From contig CBFIBG010000080.1 of NCBI GenBank assembly GCA_965660815.1, positions 1 through 56,080 of the forward strand: DNA of 56,080 nt, given 5' to 3'. This stretch comes from Glaciecola sp965660815. GTDB taxonomy: Bacteria; Pseudomonadota; Gammaproteobacteria; Enterobacterales; Alteromonadaceae. The position numbers were made by a program, and so were the translations under genes. The notes under the pieces were generated by a model. It did no database searches and was not told where the DNA came from. It was given only the letters and a program-made list of their open reading frames with translations. Below, piece by piece: positions 35,376 to 44,296 of this stretch. Each line of letters opens with the position of its first letter. The stretch's first letter is position 1.

Positions 35376-35998
35376 TGGGCACTAGCAATACTCTGTAACA
35401 TATATCCATTTGTAATATATATGCTTGTTTGCGACCCTTCAATCTCAGTCTGATTGCAGTATGAGATCTTTGAGCAACTTGCGTAGTGTTTTCTACACAA
35501 AGCAGATTATTCAATTAGGGTTATTAAGGTAGTTTATTACTAGGATATGATGGATGAGAATTTTACTAAGAGTTTTGCTCGGTTTAGTATTGTTAGTTTT
35601 AGCCATAGCATCATATAGCTATGGCTTTGATAACGGTATGTTCGTTTTCATTATTATGGGATTTAGTTTAGAAATGGCTTTTTGGTTTAATATATTCCCT
35701 CTTAAAAAACGAGCATGAGAAAAATTGAATTTCGAAACGGCTAAAACGATAAAAATCAACGGCTGCTCAAAAAACACACAACAAAACACTTCTAATATTA
35801 TGACCTAGCATTTTTTTTTGCTTATTTATGTGCCAAAAATGGCGATCCCTCTTTTTTTATGCAAATCGACTAAATTTACATGCAATTTGTAAAATTTACG
35901 TTAACTTTAACTAGTAAACCTTTAATATTTTTAGGAAAATGTCGTTAAATAAATGCATTTACAACTAATTTCGACTTATTAACGCGGGATAAAAGAAC
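35376..35998. other. Gene-poor 623-nt stretch between the RND permease and gdh
   Basis: Holds one short gene (35554-35718, described separately). No terminator hairpin is evident after the permease. The 280 nt before gdh are very AT-rich, with long T and A runs, and should contain the gdh promoter, but no clean -35/-10 pair stands out. Minus-strand open frames over 35105-35514 look like shadows. Confidence 0.6.
35554..35718 (+). CDS. Small putative membrane protein (54 aa)
   Basis: Encodes MRILLRVLLGLVLLVLAIASY, a first hydrophobic helix, then SYGFDNGMFVFIIMGFSLEMAFWF, a second, ending in FPLKKRA. The positive residues at both ends suggest a two-helix hairpin with both ends in the cytoplasm. 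AGGA lies 8 nt before the ATG, supporting translation. It stands alone, so it probably has its own promoter. No family is recognised. Confidence 0.55.
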   Translation: MRILLRVLLGLVLLVLAIASYSYGFDNGMFVFIIMGFSLEMAFWFNIFPLKKRA

Positions 35999-38900
35999 AT
36001 GACGGTCAATCACCATCAACATTCTGTTTTGCTCGAGCAAGTATTTTCGCTCATCAATGAAAAAGTAGATCCATCACAGGCTGACAAAGTCATTCAGTTC
36101 GGTAATTTGCTGTTACGAACGATGTCTTTTGATGACTTAGACGGGCGCAGTGATAGTGACTTGTACGGTGCAATTTTGAGTCTATGGAAACTTCTTCAAC
36201 AAAAAAAATCTAGTGGTCCGTGCATTAAGGTATTCAATCCTGAAATTGCTAAACACGGTTGGCAATCTTCTCACACTATAATTCAAATTATTGTCGATGA
36301 TATGCCATTTCTAGTAGATTCGGTTCGAATGGCAATTAATAGAAATAACATCACTTCACACCTAATATTGCACACTCCTATGCATTTTATCCGCAACAAA
36401 AATGGAGAGGTAATCGAATTTGTCGAAAAAGGTCAACGAAACATCGAACATAATTCAGAGACGGTTTTTTTAATTGAAATTGACCGGATTTCGGATGCAA
36501 AAGACCTGAAGAAGTTAGTTCAAGAATTAAAATCGGTGGTGAGCGAGGTCTCTCTCTCTGTGCAAGATTGGCAACCCATGCGTGATAAGTTAACCGAGAT
36601 CACTAAGAATTTTGATAAGTCTAATAGTAAAGCGTCTTCTAATGTGAAAGCACAAGGAAAAACCTTCCTAAATTGGTTAAATGATCACAATTTCACGTTA
36701 ATGGGTTATCGTTATTATAATGTGCAGGCAATTGAAGGCGACCACCAATGGTGCCCAGTCGATGACAGCTCTCTTGGATTAATGAAAAACAGCATCAGTA
36801 CGCGGGTTAGACTGTTGTCCAATGTACCCGCTAATGCACGCGAAGAGGCATTGAGTTCTAATCCACTTTTGCTCACCAAAACTAATAGTAAATCTAGAGT
36901 ACATCGTCCAGCCTATATGGATTATATAGGCGTGAAGGAATTTGATGAAAAAGGTAATGTGTGTGGCGAACATAGGTTTTTAGGATTGTATTCAGCTTCT
37001 TTTTATAACAGTAGCGCCACCGACTTGCCAATGCTAAAAGAAAAAATAGAAAGAATGTGCGAGTTATCTGGCTTTGAACCTAACACTCACGCTTATAAAG
37101 CGTTTGTGAATATCGTGGAGACTTATCCCAGAGACGAATTAATCCAAACACCTGATGAAGAGTTAGCTCAAACTATTTTGGGTATATTTCAAATGCAAGA
37201 GCGAGGTATGGTTAAACTTTTTGTTCGAAAAGATGCATTTGGACGTTTCTTCTCTTGCATGGTGTACGTACCTAGAGAGCGCTACAATACTCAGTTGCGA
37301 CGCGACACTCAGGCCTTACTCAAACGCTCATTCAATGCAAATGGAGAAGTTGAGTTTACCACGTACTTCTCAGAGTCAGTTTACGCGAGAACACATTACA
37401 TCGCTCGAGTGGATGACAACAATATGGAAATCGACGTGAACGAAATAGAAAAAAACATCATAGAGCTAAGTAAAACTTGGCAAGATAAACTGAATACAAA
37501 AATAGTCAACTACTATGGTGAAGAGATTGGAAAAGACATCGTTACCAAGTACGACAGTGCTTTTTCGCGAAGCTACGCGGAACACAATTTACCCAGTGCA
37601 GCTATTGTCGATATTCAACGCATAGAGAAGCTTGACGATGATAACAAGCTGGATATTTTGTTTTATCAGCCACAAGAGCAATCCTCAACGAGCAACATTG
37701 TTAAACTGAAGCTCTATCACCGACATGAGCCCATACATTTGTCAGATGTGCTCCCAATGCTTGAAAATTTTGGCTTGAGGGTAGTCGATGAAAGTCCGTT
37801 TAAAGTCACGACTGCCTCTGATGATGTCAGTTGGGTCATGGACTTTACCATGTTGTATAAGGCCCACAGCAATTTTGATATGGAAAAAGCGCAGGAGTTA
37901 TTTCAACGAGCATTTTCTGATACATGGGCGCTAGAGCTTGAAGACGATGGCTTTAATCGGTTGATTTTAAACGCTGGAATAACCGGCAGAAAAGTCACCA
38001 TTGTGCGCGCTTACGCCAAATATATGAAGCAATTAGGTTCAAGTTTTAGTATTGATTACATTGCCAACACGCTGGCTTACTATCCTGATATTGCAAAGTT
38101 GATCATAGATCTATTCCATCAAAAGTTTTGCCCCACATTGAAACGCAATAAGAGTAAAGTGGAATCTATTGAGGCTAACATTTTAGAGAAGTTAGATAAT
38201 GTCTCAAACCTTGATGATGATAGAATTTTTAGGCGTTATCTCGATTTAGTCAATGCCACATTAAGAACAAATTTTTACCAAAAAAATCAGCTAGGTAATT
38301 ATAAGTCTTACATTTCGTTTAAGATGTTGCCCAGTCTTATACCGGACATGCCGCTACCTTTACCGAAGTTTGAAATCTTTGTTTACTCACCAAGAGTAGA
38401 AGGGGTGCATTTAAGGGGGGGCAAGGTCGCTCGCGGCGGTCTTCGTTGGTCCGATAGAATGGAAGATTTTAGAACAGAGATATTAGGCTTAGTTAAAGCA
38501 CAGCAAGTAAAAAATACTGTCATCGTGCCAGTAGGCGCAAAAGGCGGTTTCGTGTGTAAACGTATGCCTGAAAATGCAGACCGCAAGCAAGTACAGGCTG
38601 AAGGCCAAGCCTGCTATAAGATATTTATTAGAAGCTTGCTTGATATCACCGACAATATAGTGGACGGTAAAGTTATTCACCCTAAAAACGTCATAAGATT
38701 AGATGAGGACGACCCATATTTAGTGGTAGCTGCTGACAAGGGTACGGCTACTTTTTCTGATATCGCGAATGGCATTTCAGAAGAATTTGGTTTTTGGCTC
38801 GGGGATGCTTTCGCATCAGGTGGTAGCGTTGGCTATGATCATAAGAAAATGGGCATAACTGCCAGAGGAGCATGGGAATCGGTTAAGCGTCACTTTAGAG

Positions 38901-40837
38901 AAATCGGCATAGATTGCCAAACTACGCCGTTCACTTGTGTAGGCATTGGCGATATGTCTGGTGACGTATTTGGGAACGGAATGCTACTGTCTGAACAGAC
39001 TAAAATAATATGTGCATTTAATCATTTGCATATATTCTTCGACCCAGATCCCGACCCACTTTCAAGTTATAAAGAGCGAAAACGTCTGTTTGATGATCCT
39101 AGTTTATCTTGGGATGATTACGATAAAACGCTTATTTCAAAAGGCGGTGGCGTATTCAAACGAAGTGAAAAATCGATCAGATTGTCAGCTGAAATGAAGA
39201 AATGGTTGAACACTCGACAGGTATCTATGACGCCGTCTGAGCTCATTCATAATGTGCTTAAAATGAAAGTAGATCTTATTTGGAACGGTGGGATTGGAAC
39301 CTACGTCAAGAGTAAAAAAGAATCTCACAGCGAAGTAGGTGACAGAGCTAATGATTCTTTGCGAGTAAATGGCGCAGATATTCAAGCGAAAATTGTGGGA
39401 GAGGGCGGAAACTTGGGCTTGACTCAGTTGGGTCGGATTGAATATGCCGCAAATGGGGGAAGAGTTAATACAGACTTTATTGACAACGTAGGTGGAGTGG
39501 ATTGTTCTGATAATGAAGTCAATATCAAAATTTTGCTCAATACGATTGTAAATAATGGCGATCTTACTGTTAAACAGCGTAACCAACTGTTATATGACAT
39601 GACCGACGATGTGAGTGAGATCGTGATTCAAGACTGCTACCGACAAACACAGTCAATCTCTATTACACAAATGATGGGGGTCAAACAACTCAAAGAACAG
39701 TTACGATTCATCCATCAACTCGAGCGAGAAGGTGCATTAAACAGAGAACTCGAATTTATCCCTTCAGATGATGAAATTTCCGAGCGAGTAGTCACTGGAC
39801 AAGGCCTTACCCGACCTGAGCTTTCAGTGTTGATAGCATATGGGAAAATGGTGTTAAAAGAAGAGTTTAACACCCCAGATATCACTCAAAATGAATATTA
39901 TAAACGCTATTTGGTAAACGCCTTTCCCCCAGTACTGCGCGAAAAATTCAGCAAGGAGATGCAGGCTCATCCGCTAAGAAGTGAAATTATTGCGACTAAA
40001 GTCACCAATGAGATCATTAATGACATGGGATTTAATTTTGTGCATCGTCTGAAAGAAGAGACGGGAGCAAGCGTCGCTGAAATCTGCAAGTCGTATTCGA
40101 TCGTTAAAGCAGTCTTCAACATGGGTGAGCTGTGGGAGTCCGTTGAACAGTTAGACAATAAAATTCCTTCAGACTTGCAGTTAGAAGTGTTAGATACGAT
40201 GCGACGAATATTGCGCAGAACGGTCCGTTGGTTCATCAGACACGGTGAGAAAACCTTATCCATCAAAGAGGCAATCGCTAAATATACAGCGCCATTTAAA
40301 ACCATTAGCGACAATTTGACTAACTATCTTGTTGAAAGCGAAGTAAAAGAAGTTGAACAGCGAACAAATTACTTGAAAGATAATGGTGTGCCTGAGGCAA
40401 CAGCCAGTCGAGTTGCTTCATTGAGTAACTTATTCTCATGCTTAGATTTAGCTCAAATAGCTGAATTAGAAAATCGACCAGTAGATACAGTAGCTAGGCT
40501 TTATTATCAGTTAGGCAATAGGTTTGAATTGCATTGGTTCTTAACTCAAATCAATCAGCAAAGTGTGGCGAATCACTGGCAGGCGCTCGCAAGGGCTTCT
40601 TACAGAGAAGAATTAGATTGGCAGCAAAGATCCATCACCATTGTTCTTTTACAATCGGATAATAAGAATCAAGATGCTGATGAGCTTCTAGCTTCGTGGA
40701 TTGAAAACAATCAGGTTAAACTGACTCGTTGGCAGCATATGATGACTGAGTTTAAAACATCCGATAATCACGAATTTGCAAAATTTTCTGTCGCTCTTCG
40801 TGAATTGATGCTGTTAAGTCTAAGCGCAAACCATTAA
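35999..40837 (+). CDS. NAD-specific glutamate dehydrogenase, large (180-kDa) type
   Basis: A 1612-aa enzyme of the GDH-180 family, converting glutamate to 2-oxoglutarate and ammonia with NAD+. The N-terminal ~700 residues are the long regulatory, ACT-like region. The catalytic core holds KVARGGLRWSDRMEDFRTEILGLVKAQQVKNTVIVPVGAKGGFVCK (glutamate-binding lysines), and the nucleotide-binding part includes IGDMSGDVFGNGML and AKIVGEGGNLGLTQLGRIEYA. A C-terminal helical region of ~350 residues completes it. Length agrees with the Pseudomonas and Shewanella enzymes (about 1600 aa). It mainly serves amino acid catabolism. It is monocistronic, with AT-rich promoter space upstream. Confidence 0.96.
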   Translation: MTVNHHQHSVLLEQVFSLINEKVDPSQADKVIQFGNLLLRTMSFDDLDGRSDSDLYGAILSLWKLLQQKKSSGPCIKVFNPEIAKHGWQSSHTIIQIIVDDMPFLVDSVRMAINRNNITSHLILHTPMHFIRNKNGEVIEFVEKGQRNIEHNSETVFLIEIDRISDAKDLKKLVQELKSVVSEVSLSVQDWQPMRDKLTEITKNFDKSNSKASSNVKAQGKTFLNWLNDHNFTLMGYRYYNVQAIEGDHQWCPVDDSSLGLMKNSISTRVRLLSNVPANAREEALSSNPLLLTKTNSKSRVHRPAYMDYIGVKEFDEKGNVCGEHRFLGLYSASFYNSSATDLPMLKEKIERMCELSGFEPNTHAYKAFVNIVETYPRDELIQTPDEELAQTILGIFQMQERGMVKLFVRKDAFGRFFSCMVYVPRERYNTQLRRDTQALLKRSFNANGEVEFTTYFSESVYARTHYIARVDDNNMEIDVNEIEKNIIELSKTWQDKLNTKIVNYYGEEIGKDIVTKYDSAFSRSYAEHNLPSAAIVDIQRIEKLDDDNKLDILFYQPQEQSSTSNIVKLKLYHRHEPIHLSDVLPMLENFGLRVVDESPFKVTTASDDVSWVMDFTMLYKAHSNFDMEKAQELFQRAFSDTWALELEDDGFNRLILNAGITGRKVTIVRAYAKYMKQLGSSFSIDYIANTLAYYPDIAKLIIDLFHQKFCPTLKRNKSKVESIEANILEKLDNVSNLDDDRIFRRYLDLVNATLRTNFYQKNQLGNYKSYISFKMLPSLIPDMPLPLPKFEIFVYSPRVEGVHLRGGKVARGGLRWSDRMEDFRTEILGLVKAQQVKNTVIVPVGAKGGFVCKRMPENADRKQVQAEGQACYKIFIRSLLDITDNIVDGKVIHPKNVIRLDEDDPYLVVAADKGTATFSDIANGISEEFGFWLGDAFASGGSVGYDHKKMGITARGAWESVKRHFREIGIDCQTTPFTCVGIGDMSGDVFGNGMLLSEQTKIICAFNHLHIFFDPDPDPLSSYKERKRLFDDPSLSWDDYDKTLISKGGGVFKRSEKSIRLSAEMKKWLNTRQVSMTPSELIHNVLKMKVDLIWNGGIGTYVKSKKESHSEVGDRANDSLRVNGADIQAKIVGEGGNLGLTQLGRIEYAANGGRVNTDFIDNVGGVDCSDNEVNIKILLNTIVNNGDLTVKQRNQLLYDMTDDVSEIVIQDCYRQTQSISITQMMGVKQLKEQLRFIHQLEREGALNRELEFIPSDDEISERVVTGQGLTRPELSVLIAYGKMVLKEEFNTPDITQNEYYKRYLVNAFPPVLREKFSKEMQAHPLRSEIIATKVTNEIINDMGFNFVHRLKEETGASVAEICKSYSIVKAVFNMGELWESVEQLDNKIPSDLQLEVLDTMRRILRRTVRWFIRHGEKTLSIKEAIAKYTAPFKTISDNLTNYLVESEVKEVEQRTNYLKDNGVPEATASRVASLSNLFSCLDLAQIAELENRPVDTVARLYYQLGNRFELHWFLTQINQQSVANHWQALARASYREELDWQQRSITIVLLQSDNKNQDADELLASWIENNQVKLTRWQHMMTEFKTSDNHEFAKFSVALRELMLLSLSANH

Positions 40838-40954
40838 ACTATAGGCCTTAGAAGCGAGAGTGTTATAGGTCTAGCGAATAACCTGTTTTGGTTAAACGGT
40901 TTATTGGTTAGGCCTTTTATTTATATTTTTCGCAGTAAAATTAAAGGCTTAAGT

Positions 40955-41959
40955 GTGTATTCGATTGTTCAAAAATCATTGTTAATGTGTGATCCAGAAT
41001 GGAGCCACGACGCTTCCATTTCGTTTTTAAAAAAGTCTCAACACAATTTTCTCAAAAGTACTTATTCACAAACACTAGACGCAAAGCCAACAGACTGTAT
41101 GGGTTTAACGTTTAAAAACCCTATAGGGCTCGCGGCAGGCTTGGATAAAAATGCAGAGTGCATTGATGCCTTTGCGGCTATGGGCTTTGGTTTTGTGGAA
41201 GTTGGCACTACCACTCCCAGACCACAATCCGGAAACCCTAAACCTCGTTTGTTTCGATTGCCAGAACATCGAGCCATTATTAATAGAATGGGGTTTAATA
41301 ACAAAGGCGTAGACTATTTAGTTGAGCAAGTAAAAGCGAGCCAGTACAAGGGAACATTGGGAATTAATATTGGCAAAAACAAAGATACACCTGAAGAAAA
41401 CGCACTGGATGATTATCTTATTTGCATGCAAAAGGTGTATGAACATGCCTCATACATAACCATTAATATTTCATCTCCCAACACCCCGGGGTTAAGAAAT
41501 CTGCAATATGGTGACAGTTTAAAAGCATTATTAAATGGATTGAAAGACAGTCAAATCAAGCTTCATCAAGCCACTGGGAAATACGTGCCTCTCGCGGTCA
41601 AAATCGCGCCCGATAATGACGAGAACACAATTTATGAAATAGCTCAAGCATTATTACAGACTGAGATGGATGCGGTAATTGCAACTAATACCACTCTTGA
41701 TCGGAAAGAAGTAAAAAATCACAAGCACGCCAACGAAGCTGGCGGTTTAAGCGGTGCGGTGTTAACCAATACAAGCCTACAGGTTACGAAAACTCTAAGC
41801 CAAGCCCTTGAAGGTAAGCTTCCTATTATAGGAGTAGGGGGCATAAGTTGTGCTGAAGACGCAAAACTCAGATATGAGGCTGGGGCGAGTTTATTGCAAG
41901 TCTATACCTCATTTATTTACTCCGGGCCAAAGCTGATAAAAGAACTCGTAAATGCATAA
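40955..41959 (+). CDS. pyrD: Dihydroorotate dehydrogenase (quinone), class 2
   Basis: A 334-aa membrane-associated FMN enzyme oxidising dihydroorotate to orotate with quinone, the fourth step of pyrimidine synthesis. The start is a GTG at 40955. It gives VYSIVQKSLLMCDPEWSHD, aligning with the E. coli start (YYPFVRKALFQLDPERAHE), has AAAGG 7 nt upstream, and gives near-identical length (336 aa in E. coli). A TTG at 40904 only adds unconserved residues. Landmarks are NCMGL-like DCMGLTFKNPIGLAAGLDKN, the catalytic-serine loop NISSPNTPGLR, ATNTTLDR and IIGVGGI. The gene overlaps rlmKL by 8 nt. Confidence 0.95.
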   Translation: MYSIVQKSLLMCDPEWSHDASISFLKKSQHNFLKSTYSQTLDAKPTDCMGLTFKNPIGLAAGLDKNAECIDAFAAMGFGFVEVGTTTPRPQSGNPKPRLFRLPEHRAIINRMGFNNKGVDYLVEQVKASQYKGTLGINIGKNKDTPEENALDDYLICMQKVYEHASYITINISSPNTPGLRNLQYGDSLKALLNGLKDSQIKLHQATGKYVPLAVKIAPDNDENTIYEIAQALLQTEMDAVIATNTTLDRKEVKNHKHANEAGGLSGAVLTNTSLQVTKTLSQALEGKLPIIGVGGISCAEDAKLRYEAGASLLQVYTSFIYSGPKLIKELVNA

Positions 41960-44063
41960 ATTTATTGTTACTGCTGCCAAAGGGCTAGATGAACTAGTCA
42001 AACAGGAAATCGCAAGTCTGTTAAGCATCACCGATATTGATACTTTTGCTAAAGTACAACCTGGACAAGTGAGTTTTGAGGCAACGTTAAAAGATGCGTA
42101 CAAAATCTGTATGGGATCAAGACTGGCAAATAGAGTGTTACTGGTACTAACAGAAGGTAAAGCAATTAGCGCTGACGCCCTTTATGATACTGCTGCTCAA
42201 CTAGACTGGCCACAGGTTTTTAACGCAAACCAGAGCTTTTCAGTTGTTTTTAACGGGACCAGCAAAGCGTTGAATAACAGTCAATTTGGAGCGCTTAAAA
42301 TTAAAGACGCCATTGTTGATAGCTTTGTTGAAGATGGCCAAAAACGACCAAATGTTGAGAGACAACTGCCTGACATTCAATTTCACGCTCGACTAAAAAG
42401 AGAGAATGTATCGATTTGCCTGGACTTGTCTTATAAGAGCTTGCATCAACGTGGTTATAGACTCGAAACAGGCGACGCTCCGTTAAAAGAGCAACTGGCC
42501 GCGGCGATTTTATTTAGAAGCCAATACCACAATAACCTACAAAAGCCTCTATTAGATCCAATGTGTGGCTCAGGAACTATTGCCATTGAAGCGGCTTTAA
42601 TGGCCGCCAATATTCCTCCGAATATCAATCGTGAACATTGGGGGTTTGAAGCTTGGCATGGACACAATCAAGCGGCTTTTGACGATGCCAGAGGAGAGTT
42701 GTTCAGTCATCAAACTGAGCCAAAGGCAAAAATTTATGCCTTTGACATCAGTACTAAAATGCTCGACATTGCCAAACAAAATGCCATTAAAGCGGGTGTG
42801 GCCGAATATATAGAGTTTAAGCAATGCGACGCGCTCAGTGCCAAAGTAGACCAAACCAGTGGTACGATTGTTAGTAACCCACCATATGGTGAAAGGCTTG
42901 ACGATTACGTGGCTTTACTGCCTTTTTATAGTCAATTTGGGTTGCACTTGAAACAAAGCTTTATGGGGTGGTATGCCGCTTTTCTGTGTTCCAACGACCA
43001 ATTGCTAAAAGCTCTTAAACTCAGAACTCACAAAAAATTTAAGTTTTTTAATGGTAAATTAGAAACTCAACTGGCGTGTTATCAATTAGATGAATCAAAT
43101 TGCACTATATTCGATAACAAGCCCAGTGACGATGAGTTCAGTAATCGACTTAAAAAAAACCTTAAAAAGTTACAATCTTGGATTAAAAAAAGTAACACAA
43201 ACGCATACAGGGTATATGACGCTGACTTACCCAATTATAATTTTGCGATAGACCGCTATGCGGAATATGTGATTGTTCAAGAATATGCACCACCAAAACA
43301 AATTCCTGAAGCAAAGGCGCAAGAAAGATTAGCACAGGCGTTACTGCATATTCCACAAGTGATGAATGTCGATAAACGCAATATTGTCCTAAAAGTCAGA
43401 CAAAAACAGGAGGGACTCAAACAGTATGAAAAAGTCGATAGTCAAAGTAAACGTATTCAAGTACATGAAAATGGCGCTAAATTTTATATCAATCCTCATG
43501 ATTACTTAGATGTAGGGTTATTTTTAGATCACAGATTAACACGACAGCATTTTGCAAAAGCAAGTGCGGATAAGCATGTTTTAAATCTGTTTTGTTACAC
43601 TGGCAGTGTATCTGTGCATGCTGCTCTTGCAGGTGCTAAATCGATCACTTCTGTTGATATGTCAAAGACCTACCTTAATTGGGCTAAAGACAATTTTGCA
43701 TTGAATAATCTAACGGGCAAATATGAGTTTATTCAAGGTGATTGTTTACAGTATTTCAATAAAACTAAAGCAAACCAACAATACGACTGTATTTTCTTAG
43801 ATCCTCCCTCTTTTTCTAATTCTAAACGTATGGAACATGACTGGGACGTGCAACGAGATTATTTATCATTAATTAGTCAGGCCAAACGCCATCTCAGTCA
43901 GGGAGGTTCAATTTATTTCAGTAATAATTTGAGGTCTTTCAAAATTGATATCGAATCGCTTGAGCGGATAGGCTTTGCAGTTAAAGATATTTCATCAAAA
44001 ACCATTGATGAAGACTTCAAACGAAATTCGAAAATACATCAATGTTGGGTACTATCATTATGA
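41952..44063 (+). CDS. rlmL: Bifunctional 23S rRNA methyltransferase RlmKL
   Basis: A 703-aa fusion enzyme. The N-terminal THUMP domain (about residues 45-155) binds RNA. The RlmL domain makes m2G2445 (motifs DPMCGSGTIAIEAALMA and IVSNPPYGERLDD). The C-terminal RlmK domain makes m7G2069 (VLNLFCYTGSVSVHAALAGAKSITSVDMS, FLDPPSFSNSK). Length matches E. coli RlmL (702 aa). It overlaps the end of pyrD and its TGA overlaps the ATG of the glutaredoxin-like gene (ATGA), so it is the middle of a tightly packed pyrD-rlmL-grx-uup unit. Confidence 0.96.
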   Translation: MHKFIVTAAKGLDELVKQEIASLLSITDIDTFAKVQPGQVSFEATLKDAYKICMGSRLANRVLLVLTEGKAISADALYDTAAQLDWPQVFNANQSFSVVFNGTSKALNNSQFGALKIKDAIVDSFVEDGQKRPNVERQLPDIQFHARLKRENVSICLDLSYKSLHQRGYRLETGDAPLKEQLAAAILFRSQYHNNLQKPLLDPMCGSGTIAIEAALMAANIPPNINREHWGFEAWHGHNQAAFDDARGELFSHQTEPKAKIYAFDISTKMLDIAKQNAIKAGVAEYIEFKQCDALSAKVDQTSGTIVSNPPYGERLDDYVALLPFYSQFGLHLKQSFMGWYAAFLCSNDQLLKALKLRTHKKFKFFNGKLETQLACYQLDESNCTIFDNKPSDDEFSNRLKKNLKKLQSWIKKSNTNAYRVYDADLPNYNFAIDRYAEYVIVQEYAPPKQIPEAKAQERLAQALLHIPQVMNVDKRNIVLKVRQKQEGLKQYEKVDSQSKRIQVHENGAKFYINPHDYLDVGLFLDHRLTRQHFAKASADKHVLNLFCYTGSVSVHAALAGAKSITSVDMSKTYLNWAKDNFALNNLTGKYEFIQGDCLQYFNKTKANQQYDCIFLDPPSFSNSKRMEHDWDVQRDYLSLISQAKRHLSQGGSIYFSNNLRSFKIDIESLERIGFAVKDISSKTIDEDFKRNSKIHQCWVLSL

Positions 44064-44296
44064 AAATCATTTTTTACACAGGGCCTCAATGCGGATTATG
44101 CGATTTGGCAGATGAGTTATTGGCTCAGTTACCACAGGATAATATTGACATAGAAAAAGTTAATATTAGACAGTCGTCAGATCTTTATCACTTGTATGGC
44201 GCACGCATACCTGTGCTGAAAATAGAAACGCAGAACGGGCCCAAGGAGTTAGGTTGGCCATTTGATCTTAAGCAGTTGGAAAGCTTCTTAGCATGA
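44060..44296 (+). CDS. Glutaredoxin-like family protein
   Basis: A 78-aa thioredoxin-fold protein (DUF836/Glrx-like). A CxxC motif lies at Cys11-Cys14 in TGPQCGLCDLADELL, with a cis-proline in ARIPVLKI. The start at 44060 overlaps the rlmL stop; the ATG at 44042 lies inside rlmL and adds only MLGTII. It overlaps uup by 4 nt. It is small and lacks the long helices of classical glutaredoxins; the redox partner is unknown. Confidence 0.85.
   Translation: MKIIFYTGPQCGLCDLADELLAQLPQDNIDIEKVNIRQSSDLYHLYGARIPVLKIETQNGPKELGWPFDLKQLESFLA

Noticed and set aside
35105..35514. Two minus-strand frames over the end of the RND permease
   Set aside because: They are antisense to the conserved permease C-terminus; no recognised protein.
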